From Alphaproteobacteria bacterium (lineage in GTDB: Bacteria; Pseudomonadota; Alphaproteobacteria; UBA6615): a stretch of 64,000 nucleotides of DNA. Below, piece after piece: positions 19,282 through 27,434 of the stretch (positions are counted from its first letter, which is position 1; each line of letters opens with the position of its first letter). Below the pieces are notes generated by a model. That model was not told the origin of the DNA, searched no databases, and was given only the letters and a program-made list of their open reading frames with translations. Position numbers and translations under genes: made by a program. The stretch lies in assembly GCA_039980135.1 (NCBI GenBank), contig JBDXCV010000013.1, forward strand, positions 124,001-188,000, given 5' to 3'.

Positions 19282-19950
19282 ATGTCCGTAAATTCAGCAA
19301 ACAGGCCGTTGATTATCGCCGGCGCGGGGGGCCATGGCCGCGCATGCGCCGACGTGGCGCGGCGTAGCGGCTGGTCCGTGATCGGCTTTTGCGATCCTGC
19401 GTTCGCGGGTGTCTCCGATATTCTCGGTGTTCCGCTGCTGGACCGCCATGAAACCGACCTGTTTGCGAACTGGCCCCGGGACACCGCCCTTTTCATTGCC
19501 ATCGGCGACAATACAAGGCGTCTGGCACTCGCCGAGGACGCCGGGCGACATGCCATACCCCTGGCGGTGCTGATCGACCCGTCCGCCGTGGTCTCTCCGA
19601 GCGCGGCCATCGGCCCCGGCGCGCTGGTCATGCCGAATGCAGCCATCAACGCCGAGGCCGCAATCGGACGCCTGGCCGTGATCAACACCGCTTCCGTGGT
19701 GGAACATGGTGCGCGCGTCGACGAAGGCGCCCATGTGGCACCGGGCGCCTGCATGACAGGCGAGGCGGTTCTCGGCGCTCGGGCTCTGCTCGGGGCCCAC
19801 GCAACACTCCTGCCCGGGGTTCTTGTCGGGCGCGACGCGACGGTTGGTGCGGGCGCGGTCGTGACGTCCGATGTTCCCGCGAGCCACACGGTCGTTGGCA
19901 TCCCGGCGCGCCCGATACGGAATCTGGAACTGGTCCACGACGCCGGCTGA
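19282..19950 (+). CDS. NeuD/PglD-like sugar O- or N-acyltransferase
   Basis: A 222-residue acetyltransferase of the NeuD/PglD group. The N-terminal Rossmann-like domain begins [17 protein letters not shown] (residues 9-25). The C-terminal left-handed beta-helix is made of hexapeptide repeats such as [20 protein letters not shown] and [24 protein letters not shown]. The enzymes transfer acetyl from acetyl-CoA to nucleotide sugars or sialic-acid-type sugars in surface polysaccharide synthesis. The usual catalytic histidine region ([14 protein letters not shown]) is present. No other sugar genes are nearby, so the acceptor is unknown. Confidence 0.82.
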   Translation: MSVNSANRPLIIAGAGGHGRACADVARRSGWSVIGFCDPAFAGVSDILGVPLLDRHETDLFANWPRDTALFIAIGDNTRRLALAEDAGRHAIPLAVLIDPSAVVSPSAAIGPGALVMPNAAINAEAAIGRLAVINTASVVEHGARVDEGAHVAPGACMTGEAVLGARALLGAHATLLPGVLVGRDATVGAGAVVTSDVPASHTVVGIPARPIRNLELVHDAG

Positions 19951-19964
19951 ACCCGGGTGACAGC

Positions 19965-20660
19965 CTAATCCTTGGCTTTCTCGTCGTTCAGACTGAGCGA
20001 GAAACCGGTTTCCGCCGCCGCTGTTCCCGTGGCGCCGGCAGCCGCTTCGGCCGCGGGATCCGGAGGTGCCCCGCCGAACATGGACCGCAGCTTGCGGTAC
20101 ACCGCCCGAATGGCCCGGAAAATCTTCGGCAACAGCCAGATCATCAGCAAGATGAAGAGGCCCAGCAGGATCAGGAACACGATGGGATGATTGAGTGCCG
20201 CCCAGAGGCCCGCGATGACCGCGATATCCTCAAGGATTGATGCCGTCCAGTTGGAGACAGGTTCGGGGGAGGTGTTGATGGCGAGCCGGGTCCCGGCCTT
20301 TGTGAAATGGGTCGCGCCGGCCAGCGTTCCGCCCGCGATAACAGCGGCGAGTTCCGCTCCCGCACCGACATCACCGACCGCACCGGCCGCCAGAATTGCA
20401 CCGGCAGGAATCCGGATGAAGGTCTGCAGCGTGTCCCAGCCGGAATCGACGCCGGGGACCTTGTCGGCGAAGAATTCGATGAAAAACATGAACCCGGCCG
20501 CCCCGATAACAAGCGGGTTGGACAGGATTTCGAGATCCGGGGGCAAGTCGATGTTGCCGGTGGTACTCATCAGCCCGAGCGTCGCGATGGCGGCGTAGAG
20601 ATTGACCCCGCTGGCCCAGGCGACTCCCATGGTGAGGGCTATGGTTTCGACAACGCCCAT
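19965..20660 (-). CDS. DUF4126 family membrane protein
   Basis: A 231-residue inner-membrane protein with four to five hydrophobic helices. The first part (ALTMGVAWASGVNLYAAIATLG, then ADKVPGVDSGWDTLQTFIRIPAG) matches DUF4126, whose function is not established. A long hydrophobic helix around residues 160-185 (FLILLGLFILLMIWLLP) is followed by a basic stretch and an Ala/Pro-rich, probably disordered C-terminus. It converges with the acetyltransferase gene across 14 bases. Confidence 0.75.
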   Translation of the reverse strand: MGVVETIALTMGVAWASGVNLYAAIATLGLMSTTGNIDLPPDLEILSNPLVIGAAGFMFFIEFFADKVPGVDSGWDTLQTFIRIPAGAILAAGAVGDVGAGAELAAVIAGGTLAGATHFTKAGTRLAINTSPEPVSNWTASILEDIAVIAGLWAALNHPIVFLILLGLFILLMIWLLPKIFRAIRAVYRKLRSMFGGAPPDPAAEAAAGATGTAAAETGFSLSLNDEKAKD

Positions 20661-20773
20661 CGGTCACTCCCGCATTCGTGAATACCGTACCCTGCACGTT
20701 GGGGTGCGCGCGGTATCTGTCAATGGCCGCGCCTAACGCGCCCCACAAACACCATAATCACAAAATGCCTGAT

Positions 20774-21544
20774 TCAGGCGGGTTTCGGAAGCTTTCGAAG
20801 GCCGTTTGCCAGCCAGACCAGCAGCGGCTTGAAGGCGAACTCTGCGCGCGCCTGGGCGCCCATGGTGATCAGACTTTCTTCCATGACCCGGCCGGGAACA
20901 CGCTCATTGAGTCCGACATCGCACAACCGGTCGAACAGGCCGACGGCAACGTCCCAGTACCGGTTTTCTTCCAGCGGCACGTCGGAAAGCCGCGCACAAT
21001 CCACCATCGTCACGGCGGCGGCGCTTGCCACGAATTCCGTGCTGCCACGCCCACAGGCGCGCAGCAGGTAACGGAAGTCCGCAAGTCGGCTCCGCTCCAT
21101 GCCATACTGCCGCCCTATTAGTTGAAGTTCGTTCGACAAATTCTTGAAATCAAAAGAACTATCAATCTCGAGAGGCATCCGGGGAAGGGCCGTAATAACC
21201 GATGCAGGCGCGCCGATATCTTCCATCAGATAGGCGAACACCTCGTTCACGCATACCCGTGCGAGAAGCCATGCGCGTTCCGCGTGCCGCCCGTCATTCG
21301 TGCCCATGATGCGTGTGGCCAGCAGCTTGAGTGCCTGGCGGGAGTCGCAATCGAGGGTGTCGTTGATCTTGATGGCGTAGGATGCGATCACGGGGCAGGC
21401 CGTGACGGGACGGTCCGTGTGGCGTTCGCCGGCCAGAAGCGCCACCAGCGACATCACGCATAACTCACTTTCGCGACGTTCGCCGACCCGCGGCACCAGA
21501 TCCAGCTGGCGAAAGAGGGTTTCAACTTGTTTATGACCCGGCAT
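20774..21544 (-). CDS. hypothetical protein, helical
   Basis: A 256-residue protein that I do not recognise. It is predicted from composition to be soluble and mostly alpha-helical, with leucine-rich segments (QALKLLATRIMG, SELCVMSLVALLAGE) and a conserved-looking RLADFRYLLRACGRGS. The ATG at 21544 (MPGHKQVETLF) is taken as the start; a GTG at 21607 would add 21 residues and has a GGGAACAGG stretch upstream, so the longer form is possible. It is divergent from the alpha/beta hydrolase gene. Nothing nearby points to a function. Confidence 0.55.
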   Translation of the reverse strand: MPGHKQVETLFRQLDLVPRVGERRESELCVMSLVALLAGERHTDRPVTACPVIASYAIKINDTLDCDSRQALKLLATRIMGTNDGRHAERAWLLARVCVNEVFAYLMEDIGAPASVITALPRMPLEIDSSFDFKNLSNELQLIGRQYGMERSRLADFRYLLRACGRGSTEFVASAAAVTMVDCARLSDVPLEENRYWDVAVGLFDRLCDVGLNERVPGRVMEESLITMGAQARAEFAFKPLLVWLANGLRKLPKPA

Positions 21545-21648
21545 AATGCAAACCGTACCCCAAGAATCGAAAACCGTCCATCCTGGCCGGATCACGAGTT
21601 CTTGCACCCTGTTCCCGCTTGGCGGGACGACGGCAGAGGAACCATGAA

Positions 21649-22500
21649 ATGACGGCGATCAAGCGAGACACCGTAAAGGCGAACGGCGTGACGCTGCACT
21701 ACAGGTCGTGCGGCGAGGGGCCGCCCATGGTTTTGCTGCATGGTTGGCCCCAAACATCCTATTCCTGGCGCAAGATGCTGCCGCTTCTGGCGCCGCATTA
21801 TCGCTGTATCGCGCCGGATTTACGGGGTTTTGCCGATTCCGACAAACCGGTCCACGGCTATGACATGCGGACGGTGGCAAACGACATCCACGCCATGTGC
21901 GAGGCGCTCGGACTGGAGAATGTCTATCTCGTCGGCGCCGACTGGGGTGGGCTCGTGGCCCGGCGCTACGCCCTCGACCGGCCGGGCGTGCTCGACCGGC
22001 TCTGCGTCGTCGATATCGTGCCGCATGACCAGATATTCGCGAATTTCACGCCCGCCTACGCCCGCGGCGCCTGGCATTACTTCTTCAACGCCATCCCGGA
22101 CATGCCCGAACAACTCGTCGCCCACGACATCAAACTGTTCCTTCAGGCGATGTTTCGGCCGAAATACCATAATCCCGCGCATATGGATGAATCGATCGAC
22201 GAATATGTCCGCGCCTATTCCAAGCCGGGCGCGCTGCGTGGCGGGTTCGCCTACTACAAGGCCATGTTCGACGAAAACCCCGCGCTCGATGCGGAGAATC
22301 CGGACGCGCGGATTTCTGAACCCGTGCATTGCGTTTGGGGCAACAGCGGCGGCATGGGTGGGCCGTTCGATGTGCTGAAAATGTGGGAGAGTGTGGCGCC
22401 GAAGCTGACGGGCAGGGGACTCGACGCGTGTGGGCATTATGTCCACGAAGAACAGCCGGACGCCCTTGCCGAGGAGATTATCGCTTTCGGAAGGGTTTGA
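21649..22500 (+). CDS. alpha/beta hydrolase, haloacetate dehalogenase/epoxide hydrolase type
   Basis: A 283-residue alpha/beta-hydrolase. The oxyanion region is LLHGWPQTSYSW, and the nucleophile elbow is VGADWGGLVARR. The nucleophile is Asp rather than Ser, which places it with haloalkane/haloacetate dehalogenases and epoxide hydrolases that form an ester intermediate on Asp. The catalytic His lies in CGHYVHEEQPDALAEEI near the C-terminus, a pattern typical of fluoroacetate/haloacetate dehalogenase relatives. Whether it acts on halides or epoxides cannot be decided here. The ATG at 21649 is chosen over an earlier one because GGCAGAGGA precedes it. Confidence 0.82.
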   Translation: MTAIKRDTVKANGVTLHYRSCGEGPPMVLLHGWPQTSYSWRKMLPLLAPHYRCIAPDLRGFADSDKPVHGYDMRTVANDIHAMCEALGLENVYLVGADWGGLVARRYALDRPGVLDRLCVVDIVPHDQIFANFTPAYARGAWHYFFNAIPDMPEQLVAHDIKLFLQAMFRPKYHNPAHMDESIDEYVRAYSKPGALRGGFAYYKAMFDENPALDAENPDARISEPVHCVWGNSGGMGGPFDVLKMWESVAPKLTGRGLDACGHYVHEEQPDALAEEIIAFGRV

Positions 22501-22531
22501 CCGGTCGTCGAGCAAGGGAGCTCAGGCCAAT

Positions 22532-22903
22532 ATGAGCGAGAACGCCATCGAGGATTTGTCCCCCGGCGAACTGGCGACTGTCGTGGAGCTGCAACGGGTA
22601 GAATTGAACCGCCTGCTGTCCGACCAGAAACGCCTCAACGCGCGCATCGATTCGCTGCTGCAGTTTCAGGAGCGCGAACAGGTGTTGCGCCAGCAGATGC
22701 AGGCGTCGCTCGACCGGTTGGTGGAACAGCGCGGCGCCGCGGACCCGGTAACGAAACCGATGTCGACGCTCGCAATGTCGGAGGACGTGCCGCGGCTCAG
22801 TAGTCGCCTGAACAGGGCGGAACGGAGATTCCAGGCGCTGCGCACCGCCGTGGGCCAGCTGGTGCTCGCACTCGAGCGGCAGGGAACGGGGCAGGGCGCC
22901 TGA
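22532..22903 (+). CDS. small coiled-coil hypothetical protein
   Basis: A 123-residue protein with two heptad-rich helices (about residues 12-70 and 92-118) separated by a short Pro/Thr/Ser linker. Composition is rich in Gln, Leu, Glu and Arg with no cysteines or membrane segments. I do not recognise the family. It follows the hydrolase by 31 bases on the same strand and is convergent with the universal stress protein gene. Confidence 0.6.
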   Translation: MSENAIEDLSPGELATVVELQRVELNRLLSDQKRLNARIDSLLQFQEREQVLRQQMQASLDRLVEQRGAADPVTKPMSTLAMSEDVPRLSSRLNRAERRFQALRTAVGQLVLALERQGTGQGA

Positions 22904-22915
22904 ACCCAGCGCCCT
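22893..22915. terminator. short hairpin across two convergent stop codons
   Basis: AGGGCGC and GCGCCCT, 7-bp arms with a nine-base loop, cover the ends of two convergent genes. The position fits a bidirectional terminator, but there is no U tract on either side. Confidence 0.25.
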
Positions 22916-23777
22916 AATGGGCCATCAGCACCGGTATTTCAGCATTCGCGAGGATCTGGCTGGTCGCGCCACCGAAGATCATCTGGCGCAAACGACTCTG
23001 GGTATAACCGCCCTTGATCAGCAAATCGCCGCCCGCATCCATGGTTTCGGACAGGATGATATTGCCGGCTTCCGCCCCGGAGCGCCGCCCGGACACTTCG
23101 CGCACATCGACCGCCACGTCGTCGCGCTGCAGGTTGACCTTCACGTCTTCGGCGCTCGGTCCCGGCACCATGCCGCCCTCGACGGCCAACACGGTGATCC
23201 GGTCGGCTTCACGCAGAACGGGTTTCGCGAATGCGATGGCGCGGGCCGTCTCGGTCCCGCCATTCCAGGCAATAACCACATGGCGGCCCATATCCTGCGG
23301 GATCGTCGGCGGTGCAATGAGAACCGGCCGGCCTGATTCAAACAGCACCGTCTCCAATGTGTTCATGGCCGGCGTCATCGCGCCGGGCATGGGCCGCCCG
23401 ACAACCGTCAGGTCGAACACCCGGGCGCGCTGCCCGAATATACCGATCCCCGATGCCTCGTCTTCCACCCAACTGGCACACAGCTTGGTGTAATCGTCCC
23501 TCGCCTCGGGAATGTTGTTTTGGGCGACGAACTCCCGGAACTGGGTCTGCAGGCGATCTGCGCGGGTGCGCTGTTCCTGTTCGAACTGTTCCTCCGTGCC
23601 CGACAGTGCGGCAGCGCCGCCCTCGAACCCGACCGCGACGGCCCCGGCAAGGGTGGGGCGAATACACAGCCCTTCGATATAACTGTCGTAGCGCTTGGCG
23701 AAGACCAGAGCGGTCGCCAGGACGGATGTTAAAATCTCGCTCTCTTCGAGCGGTACCAAAATCGAGCTAAACGCCAC
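22914..23777 (-). CDS. universal stress protein, tandem UspA domains
   Basis: A 287-residue protein built of two UspA-type domains (about residues 1-145 and 150-287). The first starts FSSILVPLEESE. The second has VVIAWNGGTETARAIAFAKP and ends with GGYTQSRLRQMIFGGATSQILANAEIPVLMAH, the typical UspA C-terminal pattern (G-x9-G-S/T). Such tandem proteins bind nucleotides or hydrophobic ligands and aid survival under stress. The second domain retains the glycine-rich ATP-type loop while the first is more divergent. It ends close to the convergent coiled-coil gene. Confidence 0.88.
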   Translation of the reverse strand: MAFSSILVPLEESEILTSVLATALVFAKRYDSYIEGLCIRPTLAGAVAVGFEGGAAALSGTEEQFEQEQRTRADRLQTQFREFVAQNNIPEARDDYTKLCASWVEDEASGIGIFGQRARVFDLTVVGRPMPGAMTPAMNTLETVLFESGRPVLIAPPTIPQDMGRHVVIAWNGGTETARAIAFAKPVLREADRITVLAVEGGMVPGPSAEDVKVNLQRDDVAVDVREVSGRRSGAEAGNIILSETMDAGGDLLIKGGYTQSRLRQMIFGGATSQILANAEIPVLMAH

Positions 23778-23913
23778 AAGTGCCTCCCAACGCGTATGGC
23801 TTTTCTTTGATAATGCGCCCAGTCGGTGCGTTCGGGCAAGCCGCTAAGAATTCGAGCCTGCAATGGTTGCCACGCCGGTGGCGTTCGGGTAAGAAATCGC
23901 GCTTCCGAACGGA

Positions 23914-24000
23914 GCGGCAGTGGCGGAATTGGTAGACGCGCAACGTTGAGGGCGTTGTGGGCGCAAGCCCGTGGAGGTTCAAGTCCTCTCTGCCGCACCA
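23914..24000 (+). tRNA. tRNA-Leu(GAG)
   Basis: An 87-base class II tRNA. Acceptor GCGGCAG pairs with CTGCCGC, then discriminator A and encoded CCA. The anticodon stem CAACG/CGTTG encloses loop TTGAGGG with anticodon GAG at 23948-23950. A long variable arm (TGGGCGCAAGCCCGT region) and T arm GGTTCAAGTCC are present. Confidence 0.97.
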
Positions 24001-24098
24001 CCCGATGGCTTAACGGACAAAACGTCCCGTGTTTTCGCCATATTGCATTGGTACCCGCCGTTCACACGACTATATGTGTTGTGCAATGCGGAGCATCC

Positions 24099-24911
24099 AT
24101 GGCGAACAAAGACAGAAAACCTGACAGACGCAGGGACCGAGTCGGACTCGGAGGCCGGAAACGGCACGGGATTGTCGCCCGGCTGCGCGGTTATTTCTTC
24201 GCCGGCCTGCTGACGGTCGCGCCGATCGGGCTGACCCTCTGGTTATTCTGGGTGCTGCTGAAATTTGTCGATGCGCGCATAACGCCGCTCATCCCGCAGA
24301 ACTACAATCCAAACACTTATCTGCACGCACTGGTGCCCTTCGAAGTTCCCGGTGTGGGCCTGATTGTGCTGATTGTCGTGCTGATTATCATCGGCGCACT
24401 GACCCGCATGTTGCTGGGCCGCACCCTGGTCCGCATGAGCGAGAGCATCGTCAATCGCATGCCCGTGGTCCGCAGCGTCTATGGCGCAACCAAGCAGATC
24501 GTCGAGACCGTGCTGAAAAGTCAATCCGACGCCTTTCGCCAAGTCGTGTTGTTCGAATACCCGCGCCGCGGCAGTTGGGCGATCGGGTTCGTCACGGGCG
24601 CGACCAAGGGGGAGGTCCAGGCCCTGACGGATGACGAAGTCGTCAACGTCTTCCTGCCGACGACGCCGAACCCGACATCGGGCTATCTGCTGTTCCTGCC
24701 GCGTCGCGAACTGATGCCCCTGTCGATGTCCGTGGAGGAGGGAATCAAGATGATTATTTCCGGCGGCATTGTGACACCGATGGACCGGCGGCCCCTGGAA
24801 GAACAGAAAATCAAACGAATCGGTGCCGCCAATGGCGACAAGCCGACAATCGTTCCCGGCGACGGTATGGGCGCACTTCGCGACACGTCGAAAACGAACT
24901 CTGCGGAGTAA
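24099..24911 (+). CDS. DUF502 family membrane protein
   Basis: A 270-residue inner-membrane protein of the DUF502 family. After a basic N-terminus there is a first membrane segment (YFFAGLLTVAPIGLTLWLFWVLL, about residues 32-54) and a second (VGLIVLIVVLIIIGAL, about 87-102). The family-specific RMPVVRSVYGATKQIVET and the conserved FVTGATKGE and VFLPTTPNPTSGYLLFLPRREL follow. The function is unknown. The gene lies 98 bases after tRNA-Leu and is convergent with recG across 27 bases. Confidence 0.85.
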   Translation: MANKDRKPDRRRDRVGLGGRKRHGIVARLRGYFFAGLLTVAPIGLTLWLFWVLLKFVDARITPLIPQNYNPNTYLHALVPFEVPGVGLIVLIVVLIIIGALTRMLLGRTLVRMSESIVNRMPVVRSVYGATKQIVETVLKSQSDAFRQVVLFEYPRRGSWAIGFVTGATKGEVQALTDDEVVNVFLPTTPNPTSGYLLFLPRRELMPLSMSVEEGIKMIISGGIVTPMDRRPLEEQKIKRIGAANGDKPTIVPGDGMGALRDTSKTNSAE

Positions 24912-24938
24912 AAAACCCGTCGGCGAAAACGACTGACG

Positions 24939-27047
24939 TCAACCTGAGCGCGCGTAGCGCACGGCCGCGTCCCTCTCGAACAGGTACAAAAGCGTTCGCA
25001 GCGCGTCACCACGCGCGGATTCGAGGCCGGGGTCCCGGTCCATGATCAAACGCGCGTCATCGCGGGCCATCGCCAGCAACTCGCCGTGCGCCTCGAGGCT
25101 GACCATCCGGAACTCCGGCAATCCGGACTGTCGGGTTCCCAGGACATCGCCCGCGCCGCGCAACCGCAAATCCTGTTCCGCAATTTCAAACCCGTCGTCG
25201 GTATCGCGCAACACACGCAGGCGTTCGCGACCGGTCTGTCCAATTTCATGTCCGTACAGCAGCAGGCAGGCGGCGTCCCGTTCGCCGCGTCCGATCCGGC
25301 CCCGCAGCTGATGCAGCTGCGCCAGGCCGAACCGCTCGGCATGTTCGATCACCATCACCGTCGCCTCGGGAACGTCGACACCGACTTCGATCACGGTCGT
25401 GGCCACCAGGACATCGATTCCCGGCACGTCGCCACCGGCGAATCGCGCCATCACCACGTCCTTCTCCTTGCCGGGCATCTTGCCGTGAACGAGCCCGACC
25501 CGATCGCCGAAGCGTTCGCGCAAGGCCGCATGTCGTGCAGTCGCGGCGGCAACATCGATGGTCTCGGATTCCTCCACCAGCGGGCAGACCCAGAAGACCT
25601 TTCCCCCGGTATCGAGTTGACGCTGCACCCCGGCAACCGCATCGTCGAGCCGGTCGATCGAGGCCGTCGTGGTCTTGACCGGCTTGCGTCCCGCTGGCTT
25701 CTCGCGCAGCTGTGACTCATCCAGATCGCCATAGGCGGCCAGCATGAGAGTGCGCGGGATTGGCGTCGCGGTCATCAAAAGCACATCGACCGTCGCACCT
25801 TTCTCGGCCAGCAAGAGCCTCTGATGCACGCCGAATCGGTGCTGCTCGTCGACGACGGCCACCGCCAGATCATTGAACACAATGTCGCTCTGAAAGAGCG
25901 CATGGGTACCCACGACGAGCGGTGTATCGCCCGCGGCCAGTCCCTCCAGGATTTCCGTCCGGGCCTTGCCCTTGTCCCGCCCGGTCAGCAATACGCAAGG
26001 CACCCCGGCGGCCTCGGCGAGTGGGGCGATGGTCGCGTAGTGTTGCCGTGCGAGGATTTCCGTCGGCGCCATCAGCGCGGCCTGGCACCCCGCTTCGACG
26101 GCCGTCAGCATGGCCATCAGCGCCACCACGGTCTTGCCGCTGCCCACATCGCCCTGCAGTAGCCGGAGCATGCGGTGCGCCGAAGCCATATCCTGTTCGA
26201 TATCGACGATCGCCGTTTTCTGGCTACCGGTCAGCTCGAAGGGCAGCGCATCGAGAACCCGAGATCGCAACCGCCCGTTGCCCGCGATCGGGCGCCCAGC
26301 CTGTTTTCGGACATGGGAGCGCACCAGCATGATCGCCAGCTGGCTCGCCAAGAGTTCGTCATAGGCCAGGCGCATGCGGGCCGGCGCGGCGGGGTCGAGA
26401 TCGCTCAGTTCGCCCGGCGTATGGGCTGCCGTCAACGCGTCGTGCCAGCACGACCATTCGCGCAGGGCAACGAGGGCCGGGTCGAGCCACTCGACCAAGT
26501 CTGGAGCGCGATCCAGTGCGCCGGTGATCGCCTTGCCCAGCACATTCTGGGACAGGCCTTCGGTCAGCGCGTAGACCGGCTGCACCCGCATGACGTTGGC
26601 GCGCTCCGATACCTTGGCGACGATGTCCGGGTGGGTCATCTGGAGTTTGCCGTCATAGAACTCGGCCGAGCCGCTGACGAGACGGGTCTCGCCCTCCGGC
26701 AATGCGGAAGCAAGGTAGTCCGCCCGACCGTGGAAATAGACCAGGGTGATTTCACCCGTGTCATCCCGGCAATCGATACGGTAAGGAATCCGCCGGTTGG
26801 ATACCGGCGGGGCGTGATGCCTGGTGATTGTCAGTTCGAGCGTGGCGATGCGGCCCGCTTCCAGATCCACCAGATTGGGGCTGTAACGGCGGTCCACGAT
26901 CCCGCCCGGCAGGTGCCAGATCAGATCGACGATCTGCGGGCCGACCAGGCGCTCGATATGGGTGCCGATGCGCGGACCGACACCCTTCAAGGCCGTGACC
27001 GGCGCGAAAAGCGGGAACAATATTTCTGGGCGGACGCGTTGGGGCAC
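24939..27047 (-). CDS. recG: ATP-dependent DNA helicase RecG
   Basis: RecG remodels stalled replication forks and Holliday junctions. At 702 residues it is of normal length. The N-terminal wedge and OB fold includes LKGVGPRIG and DLIWHLPGGIVDRRY. Helicase motifs: motif I GDVGSGKTVVA, Ia APTEILARQHY, II DEQHRFGVHQR, III LLMTATPIPRTL, V VATTVIEVGVDVPEA, VI QLHQLRGRIGRGE. The DEQH box and the C-terminal LRGAGDVLGTRQSGLPEF are diagnostic. sdhE and mfd lie divergently on the other side, an arrangement common in Alphaproteobacteria. Confidence 0.97.
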   Translation of the reverse strand: MPQRVRPEILFPLFAPVTALKGVGPRIGTHIERLVGPQIVDLIWHLPGGIVDRRYSPNLVDLEAGRIATLELTITRHHAPPVSNRRIPYRIDCRDDTGEITLVYFHGRADYLASALPEGETRLVSGSAEFYDGKLQMTHPDIVAKVSERANVMRVQPVYALTEGLSQNVLGKAITGALDRAPDLVEWLDPALVALREWSCWHDALTAAHTPGELSDLDPAAPARMRLAYDELLASQLAIMLVRSHVRKQAGRPIAGNGRLRSRVLDALPFELTGSQKTAIVDIEQDMASAHRMLRLLQGDVGSGKTVVALMAMLTAVEAGCQAALMAPTEILARQHYATIAPLAEAAGVPCVLLTGRDKGKARTEILEGLAAGDTPLVVGTHALFQSDIVFNDLAVAVVDEQHRFGVHQRLLLAEKGATVDVLLMTATPIPRTLMLAAYGDLDESQLREKPAGRKPVKTTTASIDRLDDAVAGVQRQLDTGGKVFWVCPLVEESETIDVAAATARHAALRERFGDRVGLVHGKMPGKEKDVVMARFAGGDVPGIDVLVATTVIEVGVDVPEATVMVIEHAERFGLAQLHQLRGRIGRGERDAACLLLYGHEIGQTGRERLRVLRDTDDGFEIAEQDLRLRGAGDVLGTRQSGLPEFRMVSLEAHGELLAMARDDARLIMDRDPGLESARGDALRTLLYLFERDAAVRYARSG

Positions 27048-27154
27048 GGCAGGACCGATTATGGGGTTCGCGCGGCTGACAGCAGTTCGCAGGAAGGCTA
27101 TATCCTAGGGAGCATGGACGCCCGAGTCAGCATCGGGCAGACAGGACCGGCGAG

Positions 27155-27433
27155 ATGACCGCAGAAACGACCAGGCAAACACGCGAGAATCGGATCAAAC
27201 GCTTGATCTATCGCAGCATCTATACCGGCACCAGGGAGACCGATCTGATCCTCGGCAACTTCGCCAGGCGGAACCTCGACGGTTTTAGCGAACAGCTGCT
27301 CGACGAATATGAAGCGCTGATCGAGAACAGCGACCCGGACCTCTACATGTGGATCAGCCGGCGCAAACCCGTACCCGAGGCCTGGAACGGCGAGATCATG
27401 CGACGTCTGCAAGACTTCAAGCTCGAAGACTAA
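27155..27433 (+). CDS. sdhE: FAD assembly factor SdhE
   Basis: A 92-residue SdhE/Sdh5 protein (also annotated DUF339, CptB), which promotes covalent FAD attachment to the flavoprotein subunit of succinate dehydrogenase. The conserved motif region reads IYTGTRETDLILGNFA, with the GxxE core kept (usually RGxxELD). DLYMWISRRKPVP and the C-terminal aromatic/basic features also fit. The gene is divergent from recG and is followed by mfd after a single base, so the two are almost certainly co-transcribed. Confidence 0.93.
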   Translation: MTAETTRQTRENRIKRLIYRSIYTGTRETDLILGNFARRNLDGFSEQLLDEYEALIENSDPDLYMWISRRKPVPEAWNGEIMRRLQDFKLED

Positions 27434-27434
27434 C